A stretch of 64,000 bases of DNA, from contig JACJYP010000007.1 in NCBI GenBank assembly GCA_020636045.1, forward strand, positions 124,001 to 188,000. The letters are read 5' to 3'. Of the stretch, positions 52,217 through 61,275 are shown one piece after another. The first letter of the stretch is position 1, and each line of letters begins with the position of its first letter. A model generated the notes under the pieces. The model worked only from the letters and a program-made list of their open reading frames with translations. It was not told where the DNA came from and ran no database searches. This stretch comes from Lewinellaceae bacterium (GTDB taxonomy: Bacteria > Bacteroidota > Bacteroidia > Chitinophagales > Saprospiraceae). The position numbers were made by a program, and so were the translations under genes.

Positions 52217-53569
52217 ATGAACAAAGACCTGTTTGCCCGGTACGACATTCCGGCGCCGCGTTATACCAGTTATCCCACCGTTCCCTACTGGAAAGAGGAT
52301 CAGTTTACTCCGGAAGACTGGGGAAAGTACGTCAGAGCGGCATTTAGCGACGACCGGGACATCAGTCTGTATATCCACCTGCCCTTTTGCGAAAGCCTGT
52401 GCACCTATTGCGGTTGCAACAAGCATATCACCAAAAATCACAAACTGGAGCATCCGTACATCGAGGCCCTGCTCAAAGAATGGCGCCTGTACCTCGATGC
52501 CATGCCCGGCCGGCCGGTGCTGCGCGAACTGCATCTGGGTGGCGGCACGCCCACTTTTTTCCGGCCGGAGGCCCTGCGTTTTTTGCTGGAAAACATCCTG
52601 CGCGACGTTACCGTGCCGGAAACACGCGATTTTGGCTTTGAAGCGCACCCCTGGAGCGCCTCGGAAGACCATCTCAAAACCCTGTACGAACTGGGTTTCC
52701 GGCGCATCAGCATCGGCGTGCAGGATTTCGACGAAGAACTGATGGCCCTGGTCAACCGCAAACAAACGGTCGAATCGGTCGTGCGCTGCACCGAACAGGC
52801 GAGGGCCATCGGCTACGAATCCGTCAATTTCGACCTGATCTTCGGGTTGCCGAAACAAAACATCTCCCACATCCGCAAAAACGCGGAAATGGTAGCGCAA
52901 CTGCGCCCCGACCGCATCGCCTTTTACAGTTACGCGCACGTCCCCTGGCTCAAGCGAAGCCAATGTGCCTATTCTGAAGCCGACCTGCCGGTCGGCGCCG
53001 CCAAAAGGGCCCTCTATGAAGGCGGTCGCTCGTGGTTCCTGTCTGAATCTTACGAGGAAATCGGCATGGACCACTTCGCCCTGCCACACGACCCGCTTTC
53101 CAAAGCGCTGCGCGAGGGCGCCCTCCACCGGAATTTTATGGGCTACACGCCTTACAAAACCCGGTTGATGATCGGCCTGGGCGCATCCGCCATCGGCGAT
53201 ACCTGGGATGCCTTCGCACAAAATGAAAAAAACGTCGCGCAGTATCAGCAGCGCGTACAGGAAGGTCATTTCCCCGTATTCAAGGGACACAGGCTGACGG
53301 CAGAGGACCGGCGCATCAGGCAGCATATTCTCCGGCTGATGACGCAATTTGAAACACACTGGACACCTGAAGAAGCGCAGACGGATGCGATGAGCGCTGC
53401 CCTCGCACGCCTCGAGCCGCTGCTCGCCGACGGGCTGGTGGCCATCAGGCCGTTCCACTTGCAGGTAAGCCCGGAAGGCAGGGCCTTTTTGAGGAACATT
53501 TGCCTTGCCTTCGATGCGCACTACTGGCGCAAACAACCCGACGGACAGATTTTCAGCAAAACCGTATAG
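52217..53569 (+). CDS. hemN: Oxygen-independent coproporphyrinogen III oxidase
   Basis: From the ATG at 52217 the protein has 450 residues. It has the RYTSYPT opening, the radical SAM cluster CESLCTYCGC (Cys58, Cys62, Cys65 and the extra Cys67 of the HemN pattern CxxxCxxCxC), HLGGGTPTFF, ISIGVQDFDEELM and NFDLIFGLPKQ. It converts coproporphyrinogen III to protoporphyrinogen IX without oxygen, in heme synthesis. No tetrapyrrole gene lies next to it. Confidence 0.96.
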   Translation: MNKDLFARYDIPAPRYTSYPTVPYWKEDQFTPEDWGKYVRAAFSDDRDISLYIHLPFCESLCTYCGCNKHITKNHKLEHPYIEALLKEWRLYLDAMPGRPVLRELHLGGGTPTFFRPEALRFLLENILRDVTVPETRDFGFEAHPWSASEDHLKTLYELGFRRISIGVQDFDEELMALVNRKQTVESVVRCTEQARAIGYESVNFDLIFGLPKQNISHIRKNAEMVAQLRPDRIAFYSYAHVPWLKRSQCAYSEADLPVGAAKRALYEGGRSWFLSESYEEIGMDHFALPHDPLSKALREGALHRNFMGYTPYKTRLMIGLGASAIGDTWDAFAQNEKNVAQYQQRVQEGHFPVFKGHRLTAEDRRIRQHILRLMTQFETHWTPEEAQTDAMSAALARLEPLLADGLVAIRPFHLQVSPEGRAFLRNICLAFDAHYWRKQPDGQIFSKTV

Positions 53570-53654
53570 GACCGCCGACAGTAAGGTTAAAACGTAAATC
53601 TTTACCGGAATAAACGCATCAACGCCGGATCGCGCCGTCCTTGCAGGCAAAAAC

Positions 53655-54149
53655 ATGAAAAACATCTTTTACACTGTTTTCCTGTGCCTGCTGGCCGGCC
53701 ACACGGCATCCGCACAAGGCCCCGCCGACCTCGATTTCTGGCTGGGAGAATGGAATTTGCGCTGGCAACAATCCGACAGCACGGAAGCGACCGGCTCGAA
53801 CAGCATCACCCGCGACCTGAACGACCAGGTCATCTGCGAACATTTTCACGCGCACAACGGCCAGTTTGCCGGCTTCGAAGGCAAAAGCTGGTCGATGTTC
53901 GATACCAGATCGGATACCTGGAAACAAACCTGGGTCGACAATCAGGGCAGTTATCTGGATTTTACCGGCGGAAAAGAAGGCGAAAACTTCGTCTTCCGGC
54001 GCTCCTTCACCGACAAGGAGGGCAAAACCCTGCACCAAAAAATGGTCTTTCACGATATAGAAGCAGACCGTTTTACCTGGGACTGGATGCGCAGCAAGGA
54101 CGGCAAAGAATGGCAGTTGCTTTGGCGGGTGCAGTATAGTAGGCAGTAG
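53655..54149 (+). CDS. DUF1579-like (heme-binding/lipocalin-like) secreted protein
   Basis: The 164-residue protein has a signal peptide (about residues 1-22, ending SAQG). The mature part opens LDFWLGEWNLRW and continues with beta strands; FEGKSWSMFDTRSDTWKQTWVDNQG is typical of a DUF1579-like beta-barrel. It may bind a small ligand. Function is unknown. Its stop codon lies inside a GTAGC-type repeat (54144-54213). Confidence 0.75.
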   Translation: MKNIFYTVFLCLLAGHTASAQGPADLDFWLGEWNLRWQQSDSTEATGSNSITRDLNDQVICEHFHAHNGQFAGFEGKSWSMFDTRSDTWKQTWVDNQGSYLDFTGGKEGENFVFRRSFTDKEGKTLHQKMVFHDIEADRFTWDWMRSKDGKEWQLLWRVQYSRQ

Positions 54150-54213
54150 CAGTTGGCGGTAGCCGTGATAATGTTGGTACAAATTGCTGCTACCTGCTAC
54201 TGTCAACGGCTAC
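54144..54213. repeat. GTAGC-type inverted composite repeat
   Basis: CAGTAGCAG (54144-54152) and GTAGCCGT (54159-54166) recur in reverse complement as CTGCTACTG (54194-54202) and ACGGCTAC (54206-54213). The two pairs cross rather than nest, as expected for a duplicated and inverted repeat unit. The first copy runs into the 3' end of the DUF1579-like gene. Confidence 0.5.
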
Positions 54214-54254
54214 TTCTAAATGAACAGAACCGGTCAACCCCGGGAAAGCAAGGG

Positions 54255-55949
54255 TCACTCCTTTTTTCCATCACCCCATTTTTCCTCGTTGGCGCCGGCC
54301 CGCAGCGTTGCTTCCAGTTCCCAGTTGGCGCGCAGGGCTTCCAGTTTTTTTGTAAAGACCGGCTCCGGCAGCCGGTGCCGGTGATAATCACCCGAATCCC
54401 AGCGGCCGTTGCCGTTCCGGTCTTCGATCAGGCGGGCGGTGTACGATGCCGGCGGCAGGTCGACAAAAGCAAAGGTCATGTCGGTTTCGCCCGCCTCGAA
54501 GCGGCGTTCCGTCTCCAGGTTCTGGCCGTTCAGCAATTGCAGCACGTACAACTTGCCGGGCACAAGGCTTTTCAGGTTGAGATTGAGTTTTCCAAGTTGT
54601 TTTTCCGTGTACACCCTGAATACGCGCCGGAGCGTATCCTCATTCGATTTGTTGTAAAAATCGGTCACCGCGCCGGGGAGCAGGGTCAGGTGATACGTTT
54701 TCCCGTACTTCCAGTTCATTTCGATCTTCAGTTTTCGCGGCGCATCGGGATCGCGCGCAGCGAGAAAGTCGGTGACGGGCACGCTGTCTTCCAGCATGAT
54801 CCAGCGGGAGTCGTCCACCACCACCACCGGCGCATTGAAGGGTAAAACCACATTGCCCGCTGGGCTGACATTCACGGTTTTGACACCGGGCGTGGCTTTA
54901 GGCGGGGGTTGTCCGGCAAATTTTCCCGCGCTGGCGGCCGGCGGGGCTTCATCGGCCGGCTGGAGCGTGTGTTTTTCCAGAAAATCGGCGCTCGGCAGGT
55001 TTTTCACCCTGACGGAATCGCCGTCCACCAGCAAGTGCCAGGCGGAAGGTTCGGCCATGTCGTACCAGACCAGCAGGGTATCGCCGACGATCTCCGGCAG
55101 CCAGTTCACCCCCGGCAGATCGACATCCAGCGATACCGAATCGGGCCGGGCCGTAAACACCACTTTTTCCAGGCCATAGCGAAGGGTATTGTCGGATATC
55201 CGGCGCGGCGGAGGCTGGTTTTTAAACATCTTGATCACCGGCGCGGTCAGGGAAGAGTCGCCGAGGGTTACCGGCGCCGGCGCGTAAGCGATGCCCTCGC
55301 TCCGGCCGTCCCAGCGCAGGTCGCCGCTGTCCTCGATGGCAGCCAGTTTGAAGGCGCCGCGCCGCAGGTTGAAAAAGGTGTATTTCCCCAGTTGGTCGGT
55401 ACGGGTAAAATAGTACGGCTGACCGTATACCGCACTGTCGGACAATTCATTGTACAACATCACCGAAGCCTTTTGCACGGGCTCGCCGCTAAAGGCATCC
55501 AGCACAAAACCGGTCAGGGTAAGGCTGTCCAGGTAGTCGCCGGTGGAAAACACGAACCGCAGGTCTTCCGCAGGATTTCCCTCGTGAAAGTCCTTGACCG
55601 CCGCGCCGAAGTTGATGGTGTAGGTTGTATTCGAATCGAGCGTCACGCCATCCGGAATTTCGACCGTTACCGTTTTCCCTTTCAACTTCACTTCGGGGCG
55701 TTTCCTATCGGGCAGGGTCGGCGAAACGATCACCTGCGTGCCCACTTCCGACAGCGTGACCCATTCGTCGAAGGTCAGTTCGATGCGCCTTTCCGTAAAG
55801 TGCGTGCTGTAATTCCGGGTGCTGAGCAGGGTATCCACCTTTGGCGGGGTGGTGTCTTTCGGGCCGCCTGTGGGCGATCCCTGCCGGGCACAGGCAAAAA
55901 ACAGGGTCGCAAGCCCTGCGGCGGTAATAATTCGTGCGAAGTGGTTCAT
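54255..55949 (-). CDS. Ig-like domain lipoprotein (SbsA/Big_5-type)
   Basis: The 564-residue protein has a lipoprotein signal (MNHFARIITAAGLATLFFAC), a short low-complexity start (QGSPTGGPKDTTPP), and an SbsA/Big_5-like Ig domain (RRIELTFDEWVTLSEVGTQVIVSPT). A carboxypeptidase-regulatory-like segment follows (TLTGFVLDAFSGEPVQKASVMLY). Further beta-rich domains are present, and it ends in a FVDLPPASYTARLIEDRNGNGRWDSGDY segment. This architecture is widespread in Bacteroidota, and its role is unknown. It is lipid-anchored and probably at the outer membrane. Confidence 0.85.
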   Translation of the reverse strand: MNHFARIITAAGLATLFFACARQGSPTGGPKDTTPPKVDTLLSTRNYSTHFTERRIELTFDEWVTLSEVGTQVIVSPTLPDRKRPEVKLKGKTVTVEIPDGVTLDSNTTYTINFGAAVKDFHEGNPAEDLRFVFSTGDYLDSLTLTGFVLDAFSGEPVQKASVMLYNELSDSAVYGQPYYFTRTDQLGKYTFFNLRRGAFKLAAIEDSGDLRWDGRSEGIAYAPAPVTLGDSSLTAPVIKMFKNQPPPRRISDNTLRYGLEKVVFTARPDSVSLDVDLPGVNWLPEIVGDTLLVWYDMAEPSAWHLLVDGDSVRVKNLPSADFLEKHTLQPADEAPPAASAGKFAGQPPPKATPGVKTVNVSPAGNVVLPFNAPVVVVDDSRWIMLEDSVPVTDFLAARDPDAPRKLKIEMNWKYGKTYHLTLLPGAVTDFYNKSNEDTLRRVFRVYTEKQLGKLNLNLKSLVPGKLYVLQLLNGQNLETERRFEAGETDMTFAFVDLPPASYTARLIEDRNGNGRWDSGDYHRHRLPEPVFTKKLEALRANWELEATLRAGANEEKWGDGKKE

Positions 55950-56042
55950 GCAAACGATCGGCGAAAAGACGTCCGGGATGTATGATAAATTGCTTTTTCG
56001 AGCCCCGAAGTTACAATAACGGCGAAAGGTACCCGGATGCGG

Positions 56043-59000
56043 CTATTCATTCACTTTATATCGGCTGATAAATGCCCGGTACCGCTCGTCCTGCTGCAAC
56101 AGGAATTCGTTGCCCAGCATGATCAGGTGTTCGCGGGCGCGGGTGAGGGCCACGTTCAGTTTGCGGTCGACGCCTTCTCCGCTCAGATTGACCAGGCTTT
56201 TCAGTTGTATTTCGGTATTGACGCAGGTGGACAAAATGATGATATCGCGCGCGCCTCCCTGGTATCGTTCCACGGTATCGATGGCAACGGAGTCGGGGTC
56301 CAGCCCGGCCGCTGCGAGCGACTCGCGCAATTGTGCGATCTGCGCGCGCCAGGGCGTGATGATGCCCAGGGTTTTATCGGGATGCCAGTCAAGGCCGTTC
56401 TTCTCCCGGATCGCCCGGAACAGCAGGACCAGCCGTGCAGCCAGTTCTGCCTCGTTGCGGTTGGTTTTCTGGTTGGGTTGCCGCTCATCGGCATCGGCCG
56501 GCAGAAAAACGACCCGATTTTTTGATACGATCTGTTCGAGCGAAGGGTCCAAACCCGGCAGACGGTATTGAAGGGTTGCCGTTTGCCGCGGGGGGGCGGG
56601 GTCGAGTATGTTCAGCGTGCCGCCGTAAAAATGTTCGTTCGGAAATTCCATGATCGCTTCATGCATCCGGCCCTGGCGGCTGAGTTGTCCGTAGGCCCAA
56701 TGCCAGCCCTGCGCACGGCAGCGGCGGTACAGGCGTTCGAAATAGGAATCGCGCAGGTCGCGCAGACCGATGCTTTGCAGGTCGGCATCCTCTACGGCCG
56801 CCGTGGCGCTGTTTTGCACCGTCACTGCCGGCAATTGCTGGTGATCGCCGATGAGAATGAAGTGATCGAAGCGGGTGAGCAGGCCCACGAGTTGCGGCTC
56901 CAGTATCTGGGAGGCCTCGTCGACGATCAGGCGCTGAAATTTCTTGATCTTCAGCAGTCCGTCGTGCTGGCCGAACGACGCGACCGTGCTGACCACGATC
57001 CTGTGTTTTTCCAGCACCGCGCGCAATTCGCTACGTGTGCCGGCGTCCGCGATTTTGGCGCTCATCAACTGGCTTCGAAAGCGCTTAGCGGTTGAATGCT
57101 GCGATCCGATGCGCAGGTAATGCGTACGAATGTCGCCGCCGAGATCGTCGAGCGCTTCGCAGATCTCGTCCACGGCCCGGTTGGTGAAGGCCAGCAGCAG
57201 CAGGTTATCGGTCGTATGTTCGAGCGTCCAGGCCGCCAGTTGCCGCAGCATGACGCTCGTCTTGCCCGTTCCCGGCGGCCCCCAGAGCAGGAAATAGTCT
57301 TTCGATGCCGTCATGCGGCGAAACAGGGAAGTGTTGTCTTCTCCGACGCCGGGAGGGCTGTCCGCTTCACCCGCCGTAACATTCCGCGGCGCTTCCAGCC
57401 CCAGCAGCAATCGCCGCCTGGCGTCCCCGGCTTCCGCCCATTCGAACAGCCCGCGGTACATGCCCGTGAATCCCATATCCATAAAGTCGGGCTCCAGGCA
57501 CCAATAGCCTGGTGTGGAAAAGGGCTTCAGGTTGTGCTGGCGATAGCGCAACTGCACCGTGACGCCCTGTTCGCCGAGCGCCGCAATGGTGCATTTGATC
57601 ACCTGATAGTGCAACACCGTGTCCGATTCGTCGAGGGCGGGGTACAACACGGCGATGTCGCCGACCCGGAAATTGGCCAGGGGCGGCGTTTTTTCTGTTT
57701 TTTTGAAAACGATGGTGGGTTGCAGCTGGTCCGCGCCGTTTTCCACGATCTCCAGGTGGCTCAATATGCTGAATGCCTGCTGCTTGGCGCTGAAGTGGTC
57801 GCGCCAAAGCGCGGCGTGGCCGCCAGACCCTCCCTCTTCGCCGGAGCCGATCTTCGCCAGCCAGTGCTCGCGGGCGGTGAATCCGCAAAACGCGTGGAAG
57901 TATTTTTTCTCAAGCGCCTGCAGGGCCGCATAGGCATTTTCGAATCTCCCGAAGTCGCGCTGCAGGAATCCCTTGCCGTTGATAGCGCGCAGCCGCGCAA
58001 AAACAGGCGCGCGCATCTCCCCCGGCATCATGCCTGCAAGCAGGCGTTCGATGGCGAGCAACTGGTTGCGCAGTTGCAGGGCCTCCCACTGTTCCGGCTC
58101 TACCGTAGGCGCGAAGCGGAGCACGTTCAGGTCAGCGCCGGAATACAAAATGTATTTGGCGGGGTCGGTTGCGCGACCGTACACGGATCGCACGAGCAGG
58201 TCGTACAGCAGGGTCTGGGTAAAATGGCTGCGCTGGATGCCGTAACTGTTGGGTTTGAACGGCGTACCGCTTTTTAATTCCACGATGGCCGCTTTTTCCT
58301 CCGTGCGGTAAAACAGGTCGAGCCGCCCCTGGATGCCGTATTGTTCGCTGAAAAAGGCCGGCTCCAGAAAACTGCCCGCCGGTTCGATGCCCTGCCGCGA
58401 GAGGCCTTCCGCCGCCATTTGCCTGAGGTTGACGAAGTGTTTCTGCGCTTTTCCGGAAACGGCCCGCACCTGTGCGTCGGACATGGGAGCATAGGCGAAA
58501 GGGTACAGCCGGAAGGTTTCGCCAAACACCTCCTGCCACGCAGCGTCGGGTTCGTTGATCAGGCGATCGAGGAAATAGTTGGCGATATTGCCGAGCAGAA
58601 TAGCCTCCGTCGTTTCATGCGGCAAAAACTTGCGCGCCAGGTAGGCGAAGGGCTCCGGGCCCGTGTCCTTGAAACACTCGGCGATGGCGGACACATCGAC
58701 GAGATAATCCGGCTCCACGACGATGGCGCGCGGGCGATACTCCCCGCCGGCGCTGATATCCACGTCGAGCAGGTTGAGCGACACGGGGAAGCCGAATACC
58801 TTGCGGATGAGTTCGATGCTGGGGCCGAAGTTTTCGTTGCGCTCAGGCAGGCCGTAGCGCACGCGCACCTGCGGCGCCGTGTGTTCGTCGTCGGCAGCGA
58901 GCAGGCAGTGCTCTTCCGGCAGGTCCTGAAACGCCACCACACGCACCCGCGCGGCGTAGCCGAGGGTTGCGTCTTCCTGCCCGGGCTCGGCCACTTCAGC

Positions 59001-59378
59001 GCTGGCCGGCAACAATTCCAGCACATCCGGCGGGATGGCCGCCCCCGTGAGCACCAGCACCGTTTCAGCGACGGCTTGCAGGCCCAGCAAAACACCGCCT
59101 GCATCGCCCGGAGCGCCCGCCCTGACGCGCCTGGCGCGCAGCCGGAACCCGTGAACACGGCGAAGCGTATCCGCCTGAAAATGAAACAGGTGACCGGCAT
59201 AACTGATACGGGCGAAAAGCGTGCTGAAAGCGATCTGTTCGCGCCGCGTCGCTTCCAGGAAGATACGCTCCATCAGCGCGGCGAGCGCGAGGATGCGCTC
59301 GGAGGGCGTCCAGGTGTCGTGTGCGGCGATCTTCGAAAGTTCGCGGTACAGGAGCGGAGCGGATTCTGTCGGGAGCAT
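56043..59378 (-). CDS. Dna2-like nuclease-helicase (PD-(D/E)XK + SF1 DNA2/NAM7 helicase)
   Basis: From the ATG at 59378 the protein has 1111 residues. An N-terminal region of about 330 residues has no recognised fold. It is followed by a RecB/PD-(D/E)XK-like nuclease core: Asp354 in GIQGRLDLF, and Glu367 and Lys369 in VELKSG. The C-terminal half is a superfamily 1 helicase: Walker A GPPGTGKTS (Lys706), DEASQI (Asp820, Glu821), GDHQQLPA and TRAREHLIMLGN. No four-Cys iron-sulfur cluster is visible, unlike Dna2 or Cas4. It may act in DNA or RNA repair, and a defence role is possible but has no local support. The ATG at 59450 is a longer frame without support. Confidence 0.85.
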   Translation of the reverse strand: MLPTESAPLLYRELSKIAAHDTWTPSERILALAALMERIFLEATRREQIAFSTLFARISYAGHLFHFQADTLRRVHGFRLRARRVRAGAPGDAGGVLLGLQAVAETVLVLTGAAIPPDVLELLPASAEVAEPGQEDATLGYAARVRVVAFQDLPEEHCLLAADDEHTAPQVRVRYGLPERNENFGPSIELIRKVFGFPVSLNLLDVDISAGGEYRPRAIVVEPDYLVDVSAIAECFKDTGPEPFAYLARKFLPHETTEAILLGNIANYFLDRLINEPDAAWQEVFGETFRLYPFAYAPMSDAQVRAVSGKAQKHFVNLRQMAAEGLSRQGIEPAGSFLEPAFFSEQYGIQGRLDLFYRTEEKAAIVELKSGTPFKPNSYGIQRSHFTQTLLYDLLVRSVYGRATDPAKYILYSGADLNVLRFAPTVEPEQWEALQLRNQLLAIERLLAGMMPGEMRAPVFARLRAINGKGFLQRDFGRFENAYAALQALEKKYFHAFCGFTAREHWLAKIGSGEEGGSGGHAALWRDHFSAKQQAFSILSHLEIVENGADQLQPTIVFKKTEKTPPLANFRVGDIAVLYPALDESDTVLHYQVIKCTIAALGEQGVTVQLRYRQHNLKPFSTPGYWCLEPDFMDMGFTGMYRGLFEWAEAGDARRRLLLGLEAPRNVTAGEADSPPGVGEDNTSLFRRMTASKDYFLLWGPPGTGKTSVMLRQLAAWTLEHTTDNLLLLAFTNRAVDEICEALDDLGGDIRTHYLRIGSQHSTAKRFRSQLMSAKIADAGTRSELRAVLEKHRIVVSTVASFGQHDGLLKIKKFQRLIVDEASQILEPQLVGLLTRFDHFILIGDHQQLPAVTVQNSATAAVEDADLQSIGLRDLRDSYFERLYRRCRAQGWHWAYGQLSRQGRMHEAIMEFPNEHFYGGTLNILDPAPPRQTATLQYRLPGLDPSLEQIVSKNRVVFLPADADERQPNQKTNRNEAELAARLVLLFRAIREKNGLDWHPDKTLGIITPWRAQIAQLRESLAAAGLDPDSVAIDTVERYQGGARDIIILSTCVNTEIQLKSLVNLSGEGVDRKLNVALTRAREHLIMLGNEFLLQQDERYRAFISRYKVNE

Positions 59379-59535
59379 GACGACAAAGGTGGGAAAGGCC
59401 CGGCAATTGCCGGTACGGTGCAGTGTTAAAAACCGCCGGCCGGCAAGCATTTCTAGCGGAGGTTTTTATTTTTACACGCTACTGTATTTTTATATTGCGA
59501 TATCAACCGTATTATGTGAATCAGGAGATATTCAA

Positions 59536-59682
59536 CCCGCGGTTGAAATCGCGGGAGAGGGAGAACATACTCATTATCAACGGTTTTAACCGTTTCCAAA
59601 TCCCTTGATATGTTTTGAAAACCGTTAAAACGGTTGATGATGCAAGGTCGGGGCGCCCTTCCCCCGCGATTGAAATCGCGGG
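59536..59682. repeat. REP-like palindromic element
   Basis: Two near-identical 20-bp palindromes, CCCGCGGTTGAAATCGCGGG (59536-59555) and CCCGCGATTGAAATCGCGGG (59663-59682), are in the same orientation. Between them lie two hairpin-forming sequences, AACGGTTTTAACCGTT (59579-59594) and AACCGTTAAAACGGTT (59620-59635). The intervals ATCAAC...GTTGAT (59576-59638) also pair across the pair of hairpins. The whole is 147 bp. It resembles REP/BIME-type elements, which are often mobilised by REP-associated tyrosine transposases; no such gene is in the window. It occupies most of the 401-bp gap 59379-59779, which has no gene. Confidence 0.8.
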
Positions 59683-59779
59683 CTGATAATTCAGAAATCA
59701 GCGCCATGTTTAAACACATCGAAGTATATTTCTATCAGCGTTCTTATATCAGTTTTATCGAATCTATATAGCCGCAAAG

Positions 59780-61162
59780 ATGACCTGCATACTCTTCAAA
59801 AACGCGGGAGCAAAACAAGTCTTTTATACGATACTGATACCAGCCGTCCTTATTGCAAGGATCGTTGTCTTGCATGCCCAGCCAGAATCCTCTTCCCCCC
59901 GCATTTTCGGTAAGATCGTCGGTGAAACAGGCAAGGCCGCTCCTGCAACAGTTGTTTACCTGGGCCCCGAATCAACTGCCCGGGATTCCGCAATATCCGT
60001 CAAAACCGATTCCACCGGATATTTTGGTTTCCATTCCTTCCCCGGGCACAAACGCTTGATTGTCACGCCGGAGCTGTACGAAAACCCGCTCAACGGCGTA
60101 TCCACATACGATCTGGTGCTGATATCGAAGCATATTTTGGGGCTCAAAGCCTTTGACAGTCCGTATAAATGGATCGCTGCGGATGTAAACAAGACAAACA
60201 GCATTACCTCACTCGATGTGGCAGAGATCAGGAAACTTATTCTCGGTATCTATAGTGAATTTCCAAACAACACCTCCTGGCGTTTTATCGACAAGGACTA
60301 CTCATTCCCCAACCCTTCAAATCCTTTCTCCCAAACTTTTCCGGAAGATATTTCGATCGATGCAAGCGATGACGAGGCCCACGATGCCTCCTTCGTTGCC
60401 GTCAAGATCGGCGACGTGAACAATACAGCCCAGACCGGCGCCCGGCCTGCCAACCGACCGACGGCCACCTTGTCATGGCCCCTTGCGCCGGCCGGGGCGG
60501 GAGAAGCCATCACCGTGCCGGTGATATACACCGGCGCCGATACCCTTGAAGCGATCCAGATGGGCTTTCGTTTCGATCCTGCGCGCCTGCAACTGCTCAG
60601 TCCTTCGCAGGGTGCGCTGCCCTATTACACTTCCGGCAACTTCGGCCTGACAAAAGCCGGGGCGGGTGAGATCCGCAGCTTGTGGCTGCCATCCGATTAC
60701 AGCGACCCCGAACAACGGATCGCACCGGGAACTGTATTGTTTTACCTCAGTTTCAAGGTGCTGTCGCCGCAGTCCGGCGGCTCCTTGCCTCTCCAACTTG
60801 ACGAGGGCGTGCTGGCCTGCGCCGCCTGGCGCGCCGACGGCACGGAATACGCCCTGTCGCAAGCGACCGAAGCGCTCACCCGCGAAACATCCCCCGCTGC
60901 CGGACCTTTGTATGCATCCGTACGCCCTAATCCCGGCGCCGGAGCATTGCATTTCGACATCATGTCTGACAAGTCCGCCAAAGCGCGCATTTCGCTGTTC
61001 GGCCCCTACGGCACGCGGGTGCTCGTACGTGAAATCGACCTCGAAAAAGGCGCCCGGGAGTTTGCCCTGCCGGAAGCCGCACAATTGCCGGCAGGCGTGT
61101 ATATCTGGAAAGTACACACCAAAACAGGCGATCGCGTGCAGGGACACTGGATAAAACTGTAA
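59780..61162 (+). CDS. T9SS protein with dockerin-like and cohesin-like domains
   Basis: The 460-residue protein has a signal-like N terminus (about residues 14-34, ending VLHAQ). It is followed by a carboxypeptidase-regulatory-like segment (GKIVGETGKAAPATVVYLG), a dockerin type I-like region (STYDLVLISKHILGLKAF and DVNKTNSITSLDVAEIRKLILG, about residues 107-155), and a cohesin-like beta domain (TVPVIYTGADTLEAIQMGFRFDP, about 240-370). A T9SS type A sorting domain ends it (ASVRPNPGAGALHFDI ... LPAGVYIWKVHTKTG). Dockerin/cohesin pairs in one protein suggest assembly of surface complexes. The ligand is unknown. Confidence 0.82.
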   Translation: MTCILFKNAGAKQVFYTILIPAVLIARIVVLHAQPESSSPRIFGKIVGETGKAAPATVVYLGPESTARDSAISVKTDSTGYFGFHSFPGHKRLIVTPELYENPLNGVSTYDLVLISKHILGLKAFDSPYKWIAADVNKTNSITSLDVAEIRKLILGIYSEFPNNTSWRFIDKDYSFPNPSNPFSQTFPEDISIDASDDEAHDASFVAVKIGDVNNTAQTGARPANRPTATLSWPLAPAGAGEAITVPVIYTGADTLEAIQMGFRFDPARLQLLSPSQGALPYYTSGNFGLTKAGAGEIRSLWLPSDYSDPEQRIAPGTVLFYLSFKVLSPQSGGSLPLQLDEGVLACAAWRADGTEYALSQATEALTRETSPAAGPLYASVRPNPGAGALHFDIMSDKSAKARISLFGPYGTRVLVREIDLEKGAREFALPEAAQLPAGVYIWKVHTKTGDRVQGHWIKL

Positions 61163-61227
61163 GAAACCGTCTGAAAACCTCTTGTGAGGTAGAAAGGCGT
61201 ATGCTTTGGAGGCTATTTGAATCATCC

Positions 61228-61258
61228 GGTTGGCCCCGCGTCGGGGGCGGGGCCAACC
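61228..61258 (+). other. 12-bp perfect hairpin between two T9SS-type genes
   Basis: GGTTGGCCCCGC (61228-61239) pairs with GCGGGGCCAACC (61247-61258). No U tract follows, so it is not a clear terminator. It may be an mRNA structure in the 5' region of the beta-helix gene (ATG 61276), or a weak terminator of the dockerin-type gene. Confidence 0.45.
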
Positions 61259-61275
61259 AACAAATCCCGTATAAC

